Shown one piece after another: positions 1 to 10,111 of a DNA stretch of 64,000 nucleotides; within the stretch, counting starts at the first letter, position 1, and each line of letters starts with the position of its first letter. The position numbers and the translations under genes were made by a program. This DNA comes from CAWANF01 sp963783355. Lineage in GTDB: Bacteria > Bacteroidota > Rhodothermia > Balneolales > DATFMH01. The stretch spans positions 124,001 to 188,000 of the forward strand of contig CAWANF010000005.1 of assembly GCA_963783355.1 (NCBI GenBank), written 5' to 3'. Below the pieces are notes generated by a model, which saw nothing but the letters and a program-made list of their open reading frames with translations, was not told the DNA's origin and searched no databases.

Positions 1-1
1 C

Positions 2-970
2 GTCAACGATCAGTTCAACCCGGATAATTACGAAACGAGCCTGCTGTTGAATTACGTCAAAAAGGGGAACAACCTGTTTCTTTCTTCCGCAAGAATAGGC
101 GGCCTCCTGGCGGATACACTCAATTTAAAATTTGAGCAAAGTAATCTTCTGAAAAAGATATATACCAATTTGAAAAAGGACTCTATGTCCGCCAAAATGC
201 AGGTGCCAGGTATTTTTTTTACCAATCCAAAAATCAGTTCGGACAGCTTATTTCAATTTCCGGAAAAAATGGCCTTTTATTATAGCTCATTCGATTCTAA
301 CCGAACGACCATTTTGGCTAAAAACACAAAAGACGAGGCTGTTTTCATCGACTGCAAATGGGGTAAAGGTCAAATTTTTCTGAGTGCCAGTCCTCTGGCA
401 TTTACTAATTATAATCTTCTGGAGCCTCATAACGATCGGTATGTCTTCATCGCATTATCGTACCTGCCGATCCAAAGAACCATTTGGGATGAATATTACA
501 AACCCGGCCGACGGGAGGCCGGAAGCCCCCTGCGTTACATATTAAGCCGCAAGGAATTAAGCTGGGCTTACTTCCTGACTCTTTTTACCATCCTGCTATT
601 TGTATTGTTTCGGGGCAAAAGATACCAGAAAATTATTCCAAAATTTGAACCACCGGTCAATTCGTCCAGGGAATTTATAAAGACTATTTCGCGGCTATCA
701 CTATATAAAAGAAATAATCTGAAAATAGCTCAAAAACGCATCAGCCTGCTGAATATTTACTTACGAAACCGTCTGAATATCAACCCGGATTATAAAAATC
801 CGCAATTGGCCGAACAACTGGCAAGAGCCTCCGGATTTTCTACGAACCAGGCTCTCAGCATGGTCCGTGCACTTAACCGGATACAAAAACAACATACTCC
901 GTTAAGTACCAATGAACTCATCAGTTTGAATAAAATCATAGATACTTTCTACAAAAACACCCAACGATAA
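2..970 (+). CDS. DUF4350-like membrane protein (5' truncated by window)
   Basis: The frame is open from base 2, so the true start lies before the window. The C-terminal 322 residues are visible. The first half looks like the globular DUF4350 domain, which is often found beside MoxR/DUF58 genes. A single transmembrane segment (WAYFLTLFTILLFVLF) lies at about two thirds of the length, followed by a basic cytoplasmic tail that may carry a helical domain. The stop codon overlaps the ATG of the following MoxR gene by one base (TAATG), which points to translational coupling in one operon with MoxR and DUF58. In such loci the MoxR ATPase, DUF58 protein and membrane protein are thought to act together in envelope or complex assembly. 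The exact role is unknown. Confidence 0.75.
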   Translation, partial: VNDQFNPDNYETSLLLNYVKKGNNLFLSSARIGGLLADTLNLKFEQSNLLKKIYTNLKKDSMSAKMQVPGIFFTNPKISSDSLFQFPEKMAFYYSSFDSNRTTILAKNTKDEAVFIDCKWGKGQIFLSASPLAFTNYNLLEPHNDRYVFIALSYLPIQRTIWDEYYKPGRREAGSPLRYILSRKELSWAYFLTLFTILLFVLFRGKRYQKIIPKFEPPVNSSREFIKTISRLSLYKRNNLKIAQKRISLLNIYLRNRLNINPDYKNPQLAEQLARASGFSTNQALSMVRALNRIQKQHTPLSTNELISLNKIIDTFYKNTQR

Positions 971-1950
971 TGGAACCAAACGAAGATTTTCATTCCCGAT
1001 TAAATATCGAAGAAATCAATACAAAACTGACCGAAGTCCGTACTGAAATCAGAAAGATTTTGATCGGACAAAGCGAAATGGTCGACCTGCTTTTAGCGGC
1101 TTTACTCGCAAACGGACATATCCTCATTGAAGGTGTGCCGGGCATCGCCAAAACCCTGACAGCCAAGTTGCTCGCTCATACGTTATCCATAGATTTTTCG
1201 AGACTTCAGTTCACACCCGACCTGATGCCGTCGGATGTTACGGGTACCTCGGTTTTCAATCCAAAAAAAACGGATTTTGAATTCCGCAAAGGCCCCATTT
1301 TCGCCAATATAGTTTTAGTGGATGAAATCAACCGGGCGCCGGCAAAAACCCAGTCGGCTTTATTTGAAGTCATGCAGGAACGGCAGGTAACCGTTGATGG
1401 AATAACGTATTTATTAAATCCCCCGTTTATTGTCGTTGCCACTCAAAACCCGGTGGAACATGAGGGCACCTATCGTTTACCCGAAGCCGAACTCGATCGT
1501 TTTCTATTCAAAATCGACATTGGTTATCCCGAATTAGAGGAAGAAAAAACATTATTGAAAGGCTATCATGAACGAGGGGATCGAAATGATTTATCCTCTG
1601 TAAAAGCCATCTTATCAGCAGAAGATATCATCGGGTTTCAAAATATCGCGAGAAATGTTCATATAGAGGACGATCTCATCGGTTACATCGCCGGCCTTAC
1701 ACACAGCAGCCGTAACAGTCCTCTTCTTAGCCTGGGAGCTTCGCCGAGAGCGTCGCTCGCTATCCTGTCGGGAGCCAAAGCGCTGGCCATCATCAAAGGC
1801 CGTGATTTTGTAACCCCGGAAGACGTGCAAACCATCGCGTACCCGGCTTTGCGCCATCGCCTGTTACCGACTCCGGAAAAAGAAATGGAAGGATTGAAAC
1901 CTGATGATGTAATCTCCCGGTTACTTGAAAAAATAGAAGTGCCCCGTTAA
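970..1950 (+). CDS. MoxR family AAA+ ATPase
   Basis: A 326-residue protein, the usual length for MoxR. The Walker A motif GVPGIAKT is at residues 55-62, Walker B VLVDEINRAPAKTQ starts near 115, sensor 1 ATQNP is at 157-161, and the EAELDRF segment with its arginine is near 172-178. The C-terminal part (residues about 230-326) is the AAA lid domain with the family's SPRAS-like segment. MoxR proteins are cytoplasmic ATP-driven chaperones thought to act on von Willebrand-like partners. The neighbour DUF58 starts on the base after the stop codon, and the upstream DUF4350-like gene overlaps the start, so this is the middle gene of an operon. Family assignment is secure; the substrate is not known. 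Confidence 0.95.
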   Translation: MEPNEDFHSRLNIEEINTKLTEVRTEIRKILIGQSEMVDLLLAALLANGHILIEGVPGIAKTLTAKLLAHTLSIDFSRLQFTPDLMPSDVTGTSVFNPKKTDFEFRKGPIFANIVLVDEINRAPAKTQSALFEVMQERQVTVDGITYLLNPPFIVVATQNPVEHEGTYRLPEAELDRFLFKIDIGYPELEEEKTLLKGYHERGDRNDLSSVKAILSAEDIIGFQNIARNVHIEDDLIGYIAGLTHSSRNSPLLSLGASPRASLAILSGAKALAIIKGRDFVTPEDVQTIAYPALRHRLLPTPEKEMEGLKPDDVISRLLEKIEVPR

Positions 1951-3282
1951 GTGAAACTATTTCGATCTCTATACCTGACGAATCGTCTTTTTCTTTTGCT
2001 TACCGCGAATATCCTGTTATTTGTTGTCGGCTATTTCTTTGTCTTTTTTTTCCTGCTGGGACAACTTACGCTTTTATTGATCCTGGCATTTCTGTTCGCC
2101 GATATCGTCCTGCTGTATCGCGGGCAATCGGATGTTGTAGCACAACGGAATGTGCCGCAAAGGCTATCGAACGGAGATGCGAACTCTGTTTCCATCACCA
2201 TTAGTAATTCTTATCCAATGATGGTAAGAGCCATCATTATCGATGAGGTTCCCTTCCAGTTTCAATTACGAAACTTTCGCTTAACCTCACACATTCCTGC
2301 TAAAAAACAGGCCCATTTGCATTACCAGTTGACTCCCAAAGAACGTGGAAATTATAACTTCGGAAAAATCAATATTTTTGCACGTTCCATTTTGGAACTG
2401 GCTGAACGAAGGTTCATTTCAGGAGAATCAGTAACCGTACCGGTTTATCCATCCTTTCTCCAGATGCGCAAATTCGAGATTTATACGGTTGCTAACCGGT
2501 TATCCGATTTGGGAATAAAAAATATCAGGCGAATTGGCCATTCTATGGAGTTTGATCGCATCCGGTCGTACGTTCCCGGAGATGATATCCGGACCATCAA
2601 TTGGAAATCAACGGCAAAACATTCAAACCTGATGGTCAATCTATATGAAGATCAGCAGTCGCAGCAGGTTTATAATCTCATTGATCGCGGCCGTGTTATG
2701 AAGATGCCCTTCGAAGGAATGACTTTGCTCGATTATGCCATCAACAGCAGCCTGATTATATCGAGTGTTACACTGAATAAAAAAGATATGTCGGGATTAT
2801 TAACCTTCTCGGATACCATTCAGGATGTCGTTCCCGCAACCCGTCGCCCAAACCAGATAAATTACATTCTGCAGGCATTATATGGAGTGAATGTTGATTT
2901 TCATGAATCGGACTTTGAGAAATTGTACTATTCGGTCAAACGGATTATTACCACTCGAAGCCTTCTGTTTTTGTACACAAATATCGATTCGATGTCTTCT
3001 CTTAAACGCCGTCTTCCCTACCTTAAAAAAATGGCTGATGCCCATCTTCTGGTGGTCGTCATCTTTGAAAATACGGCTCTGGACGAGTTACTCGCTGAAC
3101 CGGTGGAAAAACTCAACGATGCCTATAACAAAACCATTGCCGAAAAATTTAAGATGGAAAAAATTGAGATTATCAGCGCTCTTGAACAAAATGGCATACA
3201 TACTATTCTGACCACACCCCAAAAGCTGACGATTCAGGCCATTAATAAATACCTGGAATTGAAAGCACGCAACCTGGTTTAA
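1951..3282 (+). CDS. DUF58 domain-containing protein
   Basis: 443 residues starting at a GTG placed directly after the MoxR stop codon. Two hydrophobic segments near residues 10-55 anchor it in the inner membrane. The DUF58 signature is visible around residues 200-235 (RSYVPGDDIRTINWKSTAK), followed by a von Willebrand factor A-like fold in the C-terminal half. The MoxR-DUF58 pairing is a widespread conserved gene pair in which the ATPase is believed to act on the vWA-like protein. No downstream partner (for example a BatA-like vWA gene) follows; the next gene is separated by 272 bases. Confidence 0.92.
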   Translation: MKLFRSLYLTNRLFLLLTANILLFVVGYFFVFFFLLGQLTLLLILAFLFADIVLLYRGQSDVVAQRNVPQRLSNGDANSVSITISNSYPMMVRAIIIDEVPFQFQLRNFRLTSHIPAKKQAHLHYQLTPKERGNYNFGKINIFARSILELAERRFISGESVTVPVYPSFLQMRKFEIYTVANRLSDLGIKNIRRIGHSMEFDRIRSYVPGDDIRTINWKSTAKHSNLMVNLYEDQQSQQVYNLIDRGRVMKMPFEGMTLLDYAINSSLIISSVTLNKKDMSGLLTFSDTIQDVVPATRRPNQINYILQALYGVNVDFHESDFEKLYYSVKRIITTRSLLFLYTNIDSMSSLKRRLPYLKKMADAHLLVVVIFENTALDELLAEPVEKLNDAYNKTIAEKFKMEKIEIISALEQNGIHTILTTPQKLTIQAINKYLELKARNLV

Positions 3283-3554
3283 CTCTTTTTTATGTGTTGT
3301 TGATGATATTCAAACAACTTGTTTACCCGTTTTCTCTGAATAATTAACAGCATAACATTATAAACCACTAAGAAATGACTTTCTTTCTTTGGTTAAATAC
3401 GGTAGTTTTATAGCTCTTTAAAGGCGTGGTTACATCGTGTATCTTTTATTGATTGCATCATTAAATAATGGGAAAGCCCCATTTTATTACCCCTAACTGA
3501 ATTTTCCGGGGTATGTTCGCCAGGACTAGCTGAAATAAACCGCATAAGAGAATT

Positions 3555-4865
3555 ATGGAATCTGTTCCCTCTGAAGCTCATCTAAAAAGAGAAATTACCG
3601 CTTTTCAACTTGGTACAAATATTTTCAACTATATCGTGGGAGCAGGCATTTTTATCCTTCCGGCTACCGTAGCAGGTGTACTCGGGCCATCCAGCCTGGC
3701 CGCGTACCTGTTCTGCGGGTTCCTGATTACACTTATAATGCTTTGTTTTGCGGAAGTTGGCAGTAAAATAACATCGACCGGAGGAGTTTATGCCTACACA
3801 GAAGAAGCCTTTGGTCCTGTAGCGGGATTTATTATCAGTTCTCTGCTTTGGTTCGGTATTGGTGTCATTAGCGACGGTGCCGTAGTGGATGCGATGTATG
3901 GCATTGTAGTGCATCTTGTTCCGGCACTTCAAAGTGAATATTTTCGAATCGTGTTTATCATCGTTGTTTTCGGATTTCTGGCATGGATCAATGTAGCCAG
4001 TCTGAAATACAGCCTTCGCCTGATCAAAATCACGACTATCGGAAAACTCCTTCCATTACTCGGTGTTATATTTCTCGGTGTGGCTTTTATTCATCCCGAA
4101 TACTTAAAATGGAGCGGTTTACCCCAGTTCCACAGCCTCGAAAAAGCTTCTCTTATACTGTTCTTCGCATTTATCGGCGGAGAAAACGCGCTTTCCAACA
4201 GCGGAGAGGTCATCAAACCGTCCAAAAATATTCCTAAGGGCATTTTCATTGGAATATCCGCGATAATTGTCATCTATCTGTGCGTTCAGGTGGTATGCCA
4301 GGGCGTCATGGGACCGTCACTTGCTGCATCAACATCACCTCTTGGCGACACGGCTCAAAAAATCATAGGAACAGATGGCTTAATCATCATTTCCATTGGA
4401 GTTGCGGTATCGATTTTTGGAAGCCTCAGTGGAGACGTTTTGGCCACTCCCCGTATCTTGTTCGCGAGTGCCCAGGATGGCCTTTTGCCGCGTTTTCTTG
4501 CTAAAATTGATAACAAACACGCCACGCCGAAAATCGCTGTCCTCGTTTATTCCGCCCTTGGATGCATTTTTGCCATCTCAGGCGGATTTAAGCAATTGGC
4601 TATTTTAGGAAGTGCCGCCGCGCTGCTCATCTACCTGTTCACCGTGTTATCCACCATAAAACTTCGCTATACAATGCCCCACAAACCGGGAATGTTTCGG
4701 ATAAAAGGAGGCATTTTAGTTCCCGTCCTGGCCATTTTAGCCATCCTTTGGCTTTTATCCGGTTTAAAAATGGTAGAAATCGAAATGGTTCTTCTGTTTA
4801 TAGCAATTGTACTTGTCGTCTATTTCGTGGGATCGTTCTTTAGACGTAAAAATGCGGCTTTATAA
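3555..4865 (+). CDS. APC family amino acid permease
   Basis: 436 residues, nearly all hydrophobic, with about 12 predicted membrane helices. The N-terminal helix contains the APC superfamily signature GAGIFILPATV (near residues 31-41), where the unwound glycine-rich segment of helix 1 binds the substrate amino group. The segment FFAFIGGENALSNSGEVIKPSKNIPKG (positions about 4158-4242) matches the conserved helix 6 to loop region of amino acid/polyamine transporters. It would import or exchange an amino acid or polyamine across the inner membrane; specificity cannot be read from the sequence. It stands alone, 272 bases after DUF58, and converges on the Ppx/GppA gene with 18 bases between the two stop codons. 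Confidence 0.88.
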   Translation: MESVPSEAHLKREITAFQLGTNIFNYIVGAGIFILPATVAGVLGPSSLAAYLFCGFLITLIMLCFAEVGSKITSTGGVYAYTEEAFGPVAGFIISSLLWFGIGVISDGAVVDAMYGIVVHLVPALQSEYFRIVFIIVVFGFLAWINVASLKYSLRLIKITTIGKLLPLLGVIFLGVAFIHPEYLKWSGLPQFHSLEKASLILFFAFIGGENALSNSGEVIKPSKNIPKGIFIGISAIIVIYLCVQVVCQGVMGPSLAASTSPLGDTAQKIIGTDGLIIISIGVAVSIFGSLSGDVLATPRILFASAQDGLLPRFLAKIDNKHATPKIAVLVYSALGCIFAISGGFKQLAILGSAAALLIYLFTVLSTIKLRYTMPHKPGMFRIKGGILVPVLAILAILWLLSGLKMVEIEMVLLFIAIVLVVYFVGSFFRRKNAAL

Positions 4866-4883
4866 TTGATACCAAATAATAAT

Positions 4884-6491
4884 TCAGGATACTGTTTCCA
4901 ACTTTTCCGGGATTTTTGAAAGCGTTCGAACGGGTTTAATCTCAAGTTTGCGCGAGAATAACTTTTCAAAAAGTTCGCATTTTCGCATGGCGCCCCATAT
5001 TTCGAGCTCGGGATCGCTATGAGTCTTGATATAAATAGCTATTTTCTTGCCGTTGATTATCGTTTTGAGATCTTTAACGTTTTGATAATGACTCCGATCA
5101 AGGCCATCGGCCACACGCATAAAACCGGAAAGCTTAATAATCCGGTCTTTAACATCACTCTCCAGGGCATAAAATTCAGAGTGCCTTTTCTTGGGTGTTG
5201 AACGGCGATGATATCGGGCAACATGGCCCATAACCTGAATTTCATCCTGTGTGAATCCTTTCAAATCCGCATTTAAAACCAGGTATAGAGCATGACGGTG
5301 ATGTTTACGATGCGAAATATAATAACCGATATCGTGCATCAGCGATGCGTATTCCAGCAATTCCCGATCATTGTCACTCAGATTATGTTCCGTGCGGGTC
5401 TGGTCGAATAATTTTAGAGCGAGCCCGGTAACATGAGCCGAATGTTTGGCATCCCAGTTGCATTTCTGGAGCAATTCGTAAACGCTGCGTCTCCGGGGAT
5501 CGGCAAATTCAGTCATGAGATTCATACCCTTCATCTCATGTTTTATGTGATGAAGAATGATGCCTTCGCGCAGGGCCTGGGTAGAAGTCTTGATCTGTTT
5601 TATCTTAAATTTGTTAATGATCAAATCTAACAGGATGAGTCCCGGAATGATGAAATCGACCCGTTTTGGATCAAGTCCGGTTACCTGAAGACGTTCTTTG
5701 TGGGACATTCCAATTAACTGCTTATACACTTTTCTGAAATCGGAAGGAGAATAAACAAATTCATTTAAAGTGACCGAGGTATCCGCTTTCTTCATTACAG
5801 CGATGATGGATGCGATATTTTCCATCGTTCCTGATGAACCAACCAGGGTGTCGAGTGGACGTCTTCTTATGGCTTTCGCCACTTTCTTAAGCTGTCCATC
5901 AAAAAAATCACGAATGGCTTTTATCTCAGAATTTGTAATGGGATCGTGTTTGATAAACGTCGATGCCGTACGTGAAACGCCCATTTTACGGCTGAATAAT
6001 GAGAAAAATTTCTCATTATTCCCAATGATGAATTCCACGCTGCCACCGCCAATATCCATCATCAAAACCGGTTCGGCATCCAGCGCGATAGCATGCTGGA
6101 CGGCATGGCCTATTAATTCGGCTTCCATCTCGCCTGGAATCGCATAAATCTTAATTTGCGTATGATCGATGACCATCTGTATAAAATCACCGCCGTTCAC
6201 CGATTCGCGAATGGCACTGGTAGCATAAGCCAGAATTTTATCTACTCCCTGCCGCTCACATAATAATTTGATTTTCTTCATGGCCTCGAGTCCGCGCTGC
6301 ATCGCTTTTTCAGAAAGTCGATGTTCCGCGACATCTTCACCAAGGCAAACCATTTCTTTGTATGTATCGATGGTATCCAAACTACCATCGGTGTGGATGT
6401 CTACAATTATGGCGTGAAAGGAGTTTGTTCCGAGGTCAATGGCCGCTATTCTCTTACTAATTTCACTGTTTGAATTCGGATTTTCCGTCAT
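4884..6491 (-). CDS. Ppx/GppA exopolyphosphatase-type phosphatase with C-terminal HD domain
   Basis: 535 residues. The N-terminal actin-like ATPase fold starts with AAIDLGTNSFHAIIVD (residues about 16-31), the phosphate 1 motif; the second phosphate motif MMDIGGGSVEFIIG lies near residues 143-156 and GSSGTMENI near 218. The C-terminal part carries an HD-type motif (LMHDIGYYISHRKHHRH), as in full-length exopolyphosphatase/guanosine pentaphosphatase proteins. Members hydrolyse polyphosphate or convert pppGpp to ppGpp and so link to phosphate storage and the stringent response. Sequence alone cannot separate these two activities. Transcribed alone on the minus strand, convergent with the permease. 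Confidence 0.92.
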   Translation of the reverse strand: MTENPNSNSEISKRIAAIDLGTNSFHAIIVDIHTDGSLDTIDTYKEMVCLGEDVAEHRLSEKAMQRGLEAMKKIKLLCERQGVDKILAYATSAIRESVNGGDFIQMVIDHTQIKIYAIPGEMEAELIGHAVQHAIALDAEPVLMMDIGGGSVEFIIGNNEKFFSLFSRKMGVSRTASTFIKHDPITNSEIKAIRDFFDGQLKKVAKAIRRRPLDTLVGSSGTMENIASIIAVMKKADTSVTLNEFVYSPSDFRKVYKQLIGMSHKERLQVTGLDPKRVDFIIPGLILLDLIINKFKIKQIKTSTQALREGIILHHIKHEMKGMNLMTEFADPRRRSVYELLQKCNWDAKHSAHVTGLALKLFDQTRTEHNLSDNDRELLEYASLMHDIGYYISHRKHHRHALYLVLNADLKGFTQDEIQVMGHVARYHRRSTPKKRHSEFYALESDVKDRIIKLSGFMRVADGLDRSHYQNVKDLKTIINGKKIAIYIKTHSDPELEIWGAMRKCELFEKLFSRKLEIKPVRTLSKIPEKLETVS

Positions 6492-6749
6492 CGCTTATAT
6501 GTGTTTTTTTAAATTATGTAAAATATTCGAATCTTATCCGGCCTTCATATCTGAAGATAAGTTGTTAAATAAAACGAAATGATTACAAATCGATTGTAAT
6601 GAATTTAAAAAAGAAGGAGAATCTTATAGATACTTATTTGTTAGCATAACAGTTAACTATACTTATAAAGTTTTAAATTCGTAAATTACTGAGTGTAAAG
6701 GTTTCGCAACTCCTGCTGTCGTCCGATCATTATTAAACTATTTGCCGAT

Positions 6750-9707
6750 GTGAAAATTAAGATACTATTTTTAACACTCTTCTTAAGCGCTTTTTCATTT
6801 TCCCCGCTATTGGCAGGACCGGGATCGGCAGGTCAATATTTCCCGGGTATGCTCGTAGTCAAACTGAAACCAGATACATCGGCGTCCGTTTCAAAAAATT
6901 CGAATGAAGGTAATTTGGCCAGATTACAAAATTTCATGCAACGCTATCAGGCAGTCAAATATAAATCTATCCTGCCCCCCGGCTTTGCACCTCTGGCACT
7001 GAAAGCTGTTCAAAGGCACAACGTTAATCCTGCAGTACTGACAAGTGTCGAGAATGATTTATCCCGTATTTACATCATTCACTATAATGCTAATATCGAT
7101 CCTAAAAATCTCGCTGAAAAGATAAATCGAATGTCCGGGATCGAGTACGCAGTACCATTATTCATTAGGAAGACGACCGCTAGTCCTGATGATCCGGCTT
7201 ACACTTCCAATATACAAGCTTATCTGAAGCAGGAAAAATTCGATTTGGCATGGAATACCACGACAGGAAATTCCAGTGTGATTATTGCTATTGTAGACAG
7301 TGGCGTCGATTATACCAATCCTGATTTGCAAGGCAAAATGTGGACCAACCCCAATGAAAAACTGGACGGCAAGGATGACGACGGGGATGGCCTTAAAGAT
7401 GATGTAAAAGGATGGGATTATTGGGAAAGCGGCCCAATATCCAACCCAACCTCCGATAACGATCCTATCGCTGAATATTCCAGTCACGGAACCCATGTTG
7501 CCGGAATCGCGGCAGCCAACACCAATAACGGAATGGGAATAGCCGGTGCCGGGTACAATTGTAAATTCATGGCCATCAAAGCAGGTGGCACCAAAGATTA
7601 TCCCGATGTGATTGGTTTTGGTTTTTTAGGTATCCTTTATGCCGCCGATCATGGGGCAGATGTCATCAATTGCAGCTGGGGCAGCGCAGGCTATTCACAG
7701 GCAGAACAGGATGTCATTAATGCCGTTACGAAAATGGGCAGTGTGGTAGTTTGTGCCGCCGGAAATGACAATTCTGACAATTTGTTTTATCCGGCTTCCT
7801 ATAAAAACACTATATCGGTTGCATCTGTCGATAGCCAGAATCTAAAATCTTCCTTTTCAGATTACGGACATTCCGTCGATGTTGCGGCTACCGGCGAAGG
7901 CATTTACAGTACAGTAATGGTTGGAACAGGAACCAGCGGCATCGATTATGGCTACATGCAGGGAACGTCTATGGCCGCCCCAATGGTGAGCGGACTTGCC
8001 GGACTCATAAAATCGGTTCACAGTAACTGGAGTGCTTATCGTGTTGCTTCTCAAATTCGGTCGACGGCTACCATGATCGATAATTTAAATTCGAATTATG
8101 CCGGTGAACTCGGGCACGGATTAATCGATGCGGAACAAGCGGTCACTGCTAGTATACCGGGACTTTCAGTTGTGAATTACAAATTCGTTAATAGTTCGGG
8201 TGGAAAATTAAGTACGGGACAAAGCGGATCGCTGAATATTACCATAACCAATAATAATTCAGCTACACAGAACGCTACTTTTGTACTGTCCTGTGCTCAA
8301 AACGGAATTACTATTACAAATAATACAATTACTAAAGGCGTTATCGCCCTGAATGATACCGTTTCATTGTCTTTTCCTGTTACTATCGCCTCAGATTTCC
8401 CGTTAAATACTACCCCCGAGTTCCGTCTTGACATGTCGGATAACTCATTAAATTATACCGATTTCCATTACATTGATTATGCAGGCTTATTATATGACGT
8501 CATCCAGGCCAACGATATTCAAATGTCTGTTTCTTCAGATGGATCACTCGGTTATATGGACCCATACGGAACATCCGACCTGGGCGGAGTCGGATTTAAT
8601 ATTAAGAATCCACAAAACAATGCCTATACTGGCAATTACCTGTTCAGTTCCGGTCTGATGATTTATGATTTCGGTAAACCAGTAGCCAATAATGTACGCT
8701 ATACCGATTTTTTAATGCACGGTTTCAAACCCTTGACTCCATTTAGAATCCAAAGTCCGGGTACCGTTTCTGCGGAGGATGGAACCGGTACTTTCGATAC
8801 GTCTCCGGTCTCCGGGTTTCCTATGCTGGAAATCAAAATGAATACTTACGCATTTTCTGCCGATACATCGATCAGTAAGGTTGTGTGGGTTAAATATGCC
8901 ATAACCAATCAAAGCGGAGCTACAGTTGGCCCCATGTACGTTGGCTTGCATAACGATTGGGATCTTGGCTCCGGATACAGCAACAATACCGGCTATGATG
9001 CTCAGGACAGCCTGTTATTCGTATACGACACTACCGACGCTAATCAGCCCTATATCGCCGTAGCGCAGATGGGTAACGTTTCGAGTAACCTGGCCATTGA
9101 TAATGGCTATACCGGACCTGCTGATCATTATCATTTCAGTATCTATTATGATCCGTCTACTCCCGGCTACGACGGCTACACCGATCTGGAAAAACGATAT
9201 TCGCTGATGGCCAAAGATTCCGTGACCATACAAACCAACACGGATGTGAGTGCAGCCACAGCTTCCGGACCTTACGTTTTAGCCTCGGGAGCAACTGTTA
9301 ACGTTGGTTTTATCTTTGCTTACGGTAATAATAAAGGCCAGTTGATTTCACAGGTCCGTGCTGCCCGGGCTAAAAATCTTTTTAATGTAGATCCGAATTC
9401 CATTCCGGTATCTGTTGAGAAAACACAGAACCCACAATTGCCTGCCAAAACCAAACTTTGGGAAAACTACCCTAATCCATTCAATCCCAGTACGCAAATT
9501 AAGTTCGATTTGGCTAAAACCGGACCGGTAGATTTGAGCATTTATAATATTTTAGGGCAAAAAGTGGCGGCTCTGGTTAGTGGTGAAAAAAAAGCCGGAT
9601 CATATACCATTATTTTCAATGCCGATAATCTTAGCAGCGGCATTTATTTCTCCATTCTGAAAACGAAAAGTGGCATTCAAACCAAGAAAATGACACTTAT
9701 CAAATAG
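6750..9707 (+). CDS. T9SS-exported S8 subtilisin-like serine protease
   Basis: 985 residues, GTG start, with a Sec signal peptide at about residues 1-22 (KIKILFLTLFLSAFSFSPLLA). After an inhibitor-like propeptide comes the peptidase S8 catalytic domain with all key residues: Asp183 (IVDSGVD), His246 (SSHGTHVAG), oxyanion Asn339 (AAGND) and Ser407 (GTSMAAP). A calcium-loop-like run DGKDDDGDGLKDD lies at about 206-218. Beta-sandwich and fibronectin-like regions follow. The last 80 residues are a type A T9SS sorting domain (NYPNPFNPSTQIKF ... IYNILGQ ... LIK). It is expected to cross the outer membrane through the type IX secretion system and act as an extracellular protease. No operon partner. 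Confidence 0.93.
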   Translation: MKIKILFLTLFLSAFSFSPLLAGPGSAGQYFPGMLVVKLKPDTSASVSKNSNEGNLARLQNFMQRYQAVKYKSILPPGFAPLALKAVQRHNVNPAVLTSVENDLSRIYIIHYNANIDPKNLAEKINRMSGIEYAVPLFIRKTTASPDDPAYTSNIQAYLKQEKFDLAWNTTTGNSSVIIAIVDSGVDYTNPDLQGKMWTNPNEKLDGKDDDGDGLKDDVKGWDYWESGPISNPTSDNDPIAEYSSHGTHVAGIAAANTNNGMGIAGAGYNCKFMAIKAGGTKDYPDVIGFGFLGILYAADHGADVINCSWGSAGYSQAEQDVINAVTKMGSVVVCAAGNDNSDNLFYPASYKNTISVASVDSQNLKSSFSDYGHSVDVAATGEGIYSTVMVGTGTSGIDYGYMQGTSMAAPMVSGLAGLIKSVHSNWSAYRVASQIRSTATMIDNLNSNYAGELGHGLIDAEQAVTASIPGLSVVNYKFVNSSGGKLSTGQSGSLNITITNNNSATQNATFVLSCAQNGITITNNTITKGVIALNDTVSLSFPVTIASDFPLNTTPEFRLDMSDNSLNYTDFHYIDYAGLLYDVIQANDIQMSVSSDGSLGYMDPYGTSDLGGVGFNIKNPQNNAYTGNYLFSSGLMIYDFGKPVANNVRYTDFLMHGFKPLTPFRIQSPGTVSAEDGTGTFDTSPVSGFPMLEIKMNTYAFSADTSISKVVWVKYAITNQSGATVGPMYVGLHNDWDLGSGYSNNTGYDAQDSLLFVYDTTDANQPYIAVAQMGNVSSNLAIDNGYTGPADHYHFSIYYDPSTPGYDGYTDLEKRYSLMAKDSVTIQTNTDVSAATASGPYVLASGATVNVGFIFAYGNNKGQLISQVRAARAKNLFNVDPNSIPVSVEKTQNPQLPAKTKLWENYPNPFNPSTQIKFDLAKTGPVDLSIYNILGQKVAALVSGEKKAGSYTIIFNADNLSSGIYFSILKTKSGIQTKKMTLIK

Positions 9708-9843
9708 TTTTGTGAGATTCAGACCTGAACTTATCGATTGGTGATCGTAGTTCTGGTGATGTCTTATAGTATGTATACCTCATATTGAATAACTTATAAA
9801 TACATACGTGTATTAGCGTAACAAATTCATCCAAGGGGGAATC

Positions 9844-10041
9844 ATGAAGTCATCATTGCTTATTGTATCGGTACTTTCTGTACTCATTGCTTTGTTAGTT
9901 GCCAACAATCTGGTCGAGAAATATAGCAACTCCATTACATACATCGATTTGGGAGCCTTGTTTATCCTTGGCCTTATTGCCGGACTGACTGTCGGTATTG
10001 TTTTTGGCAATAACATGACCGGTAAACCAATGAGTGAATGA
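9844..10041 (+). CDS. Small two-helix membrane protein, unknown
   Basis: 65 residues with a strong ribosome binding site (AAGGGGG, ending about 4 bases before the ATG). Two hydrophobic stretches, about residues 4-20 and 35-55, separated by a polar segment with charged residues, suggest a small inner-membrane hairpin protein with some resemblance to LapA-type small membrane proteins. No enzyme motif is visible. It follows the subtilase by 136 bases and probably has its own promoter. The good Shine-Dalgarno and clean topology make it more likely real than chance. Confidence 0.6.
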   Translation: MKSSLLIVSVLSVLIALLVANNLVEKYSNSITYIDLGALFILGLIAGLTVGIVFGNNMTGKPMSE

Positions 10042-10111
10042 CTAAGCTGTTTTCTTCAGATCTCGCCGAATCTGATTAACTTTTTAAATGTGCTCATCGC
10101 ACCTTTTTTAA

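Noticed and set aside
9813..10016. Minus-strand frame opposite the small membrane protein
   Set aside because: No ribosome site, and the plus-strand frame has a strong one with sensible membrane topology.
10089..10108. Short hairpin GTGC/GCAC followed by T6 after the small membrane protein
   Set aside because: A four-base stem is too weak to call a terminator, although it may contribute.
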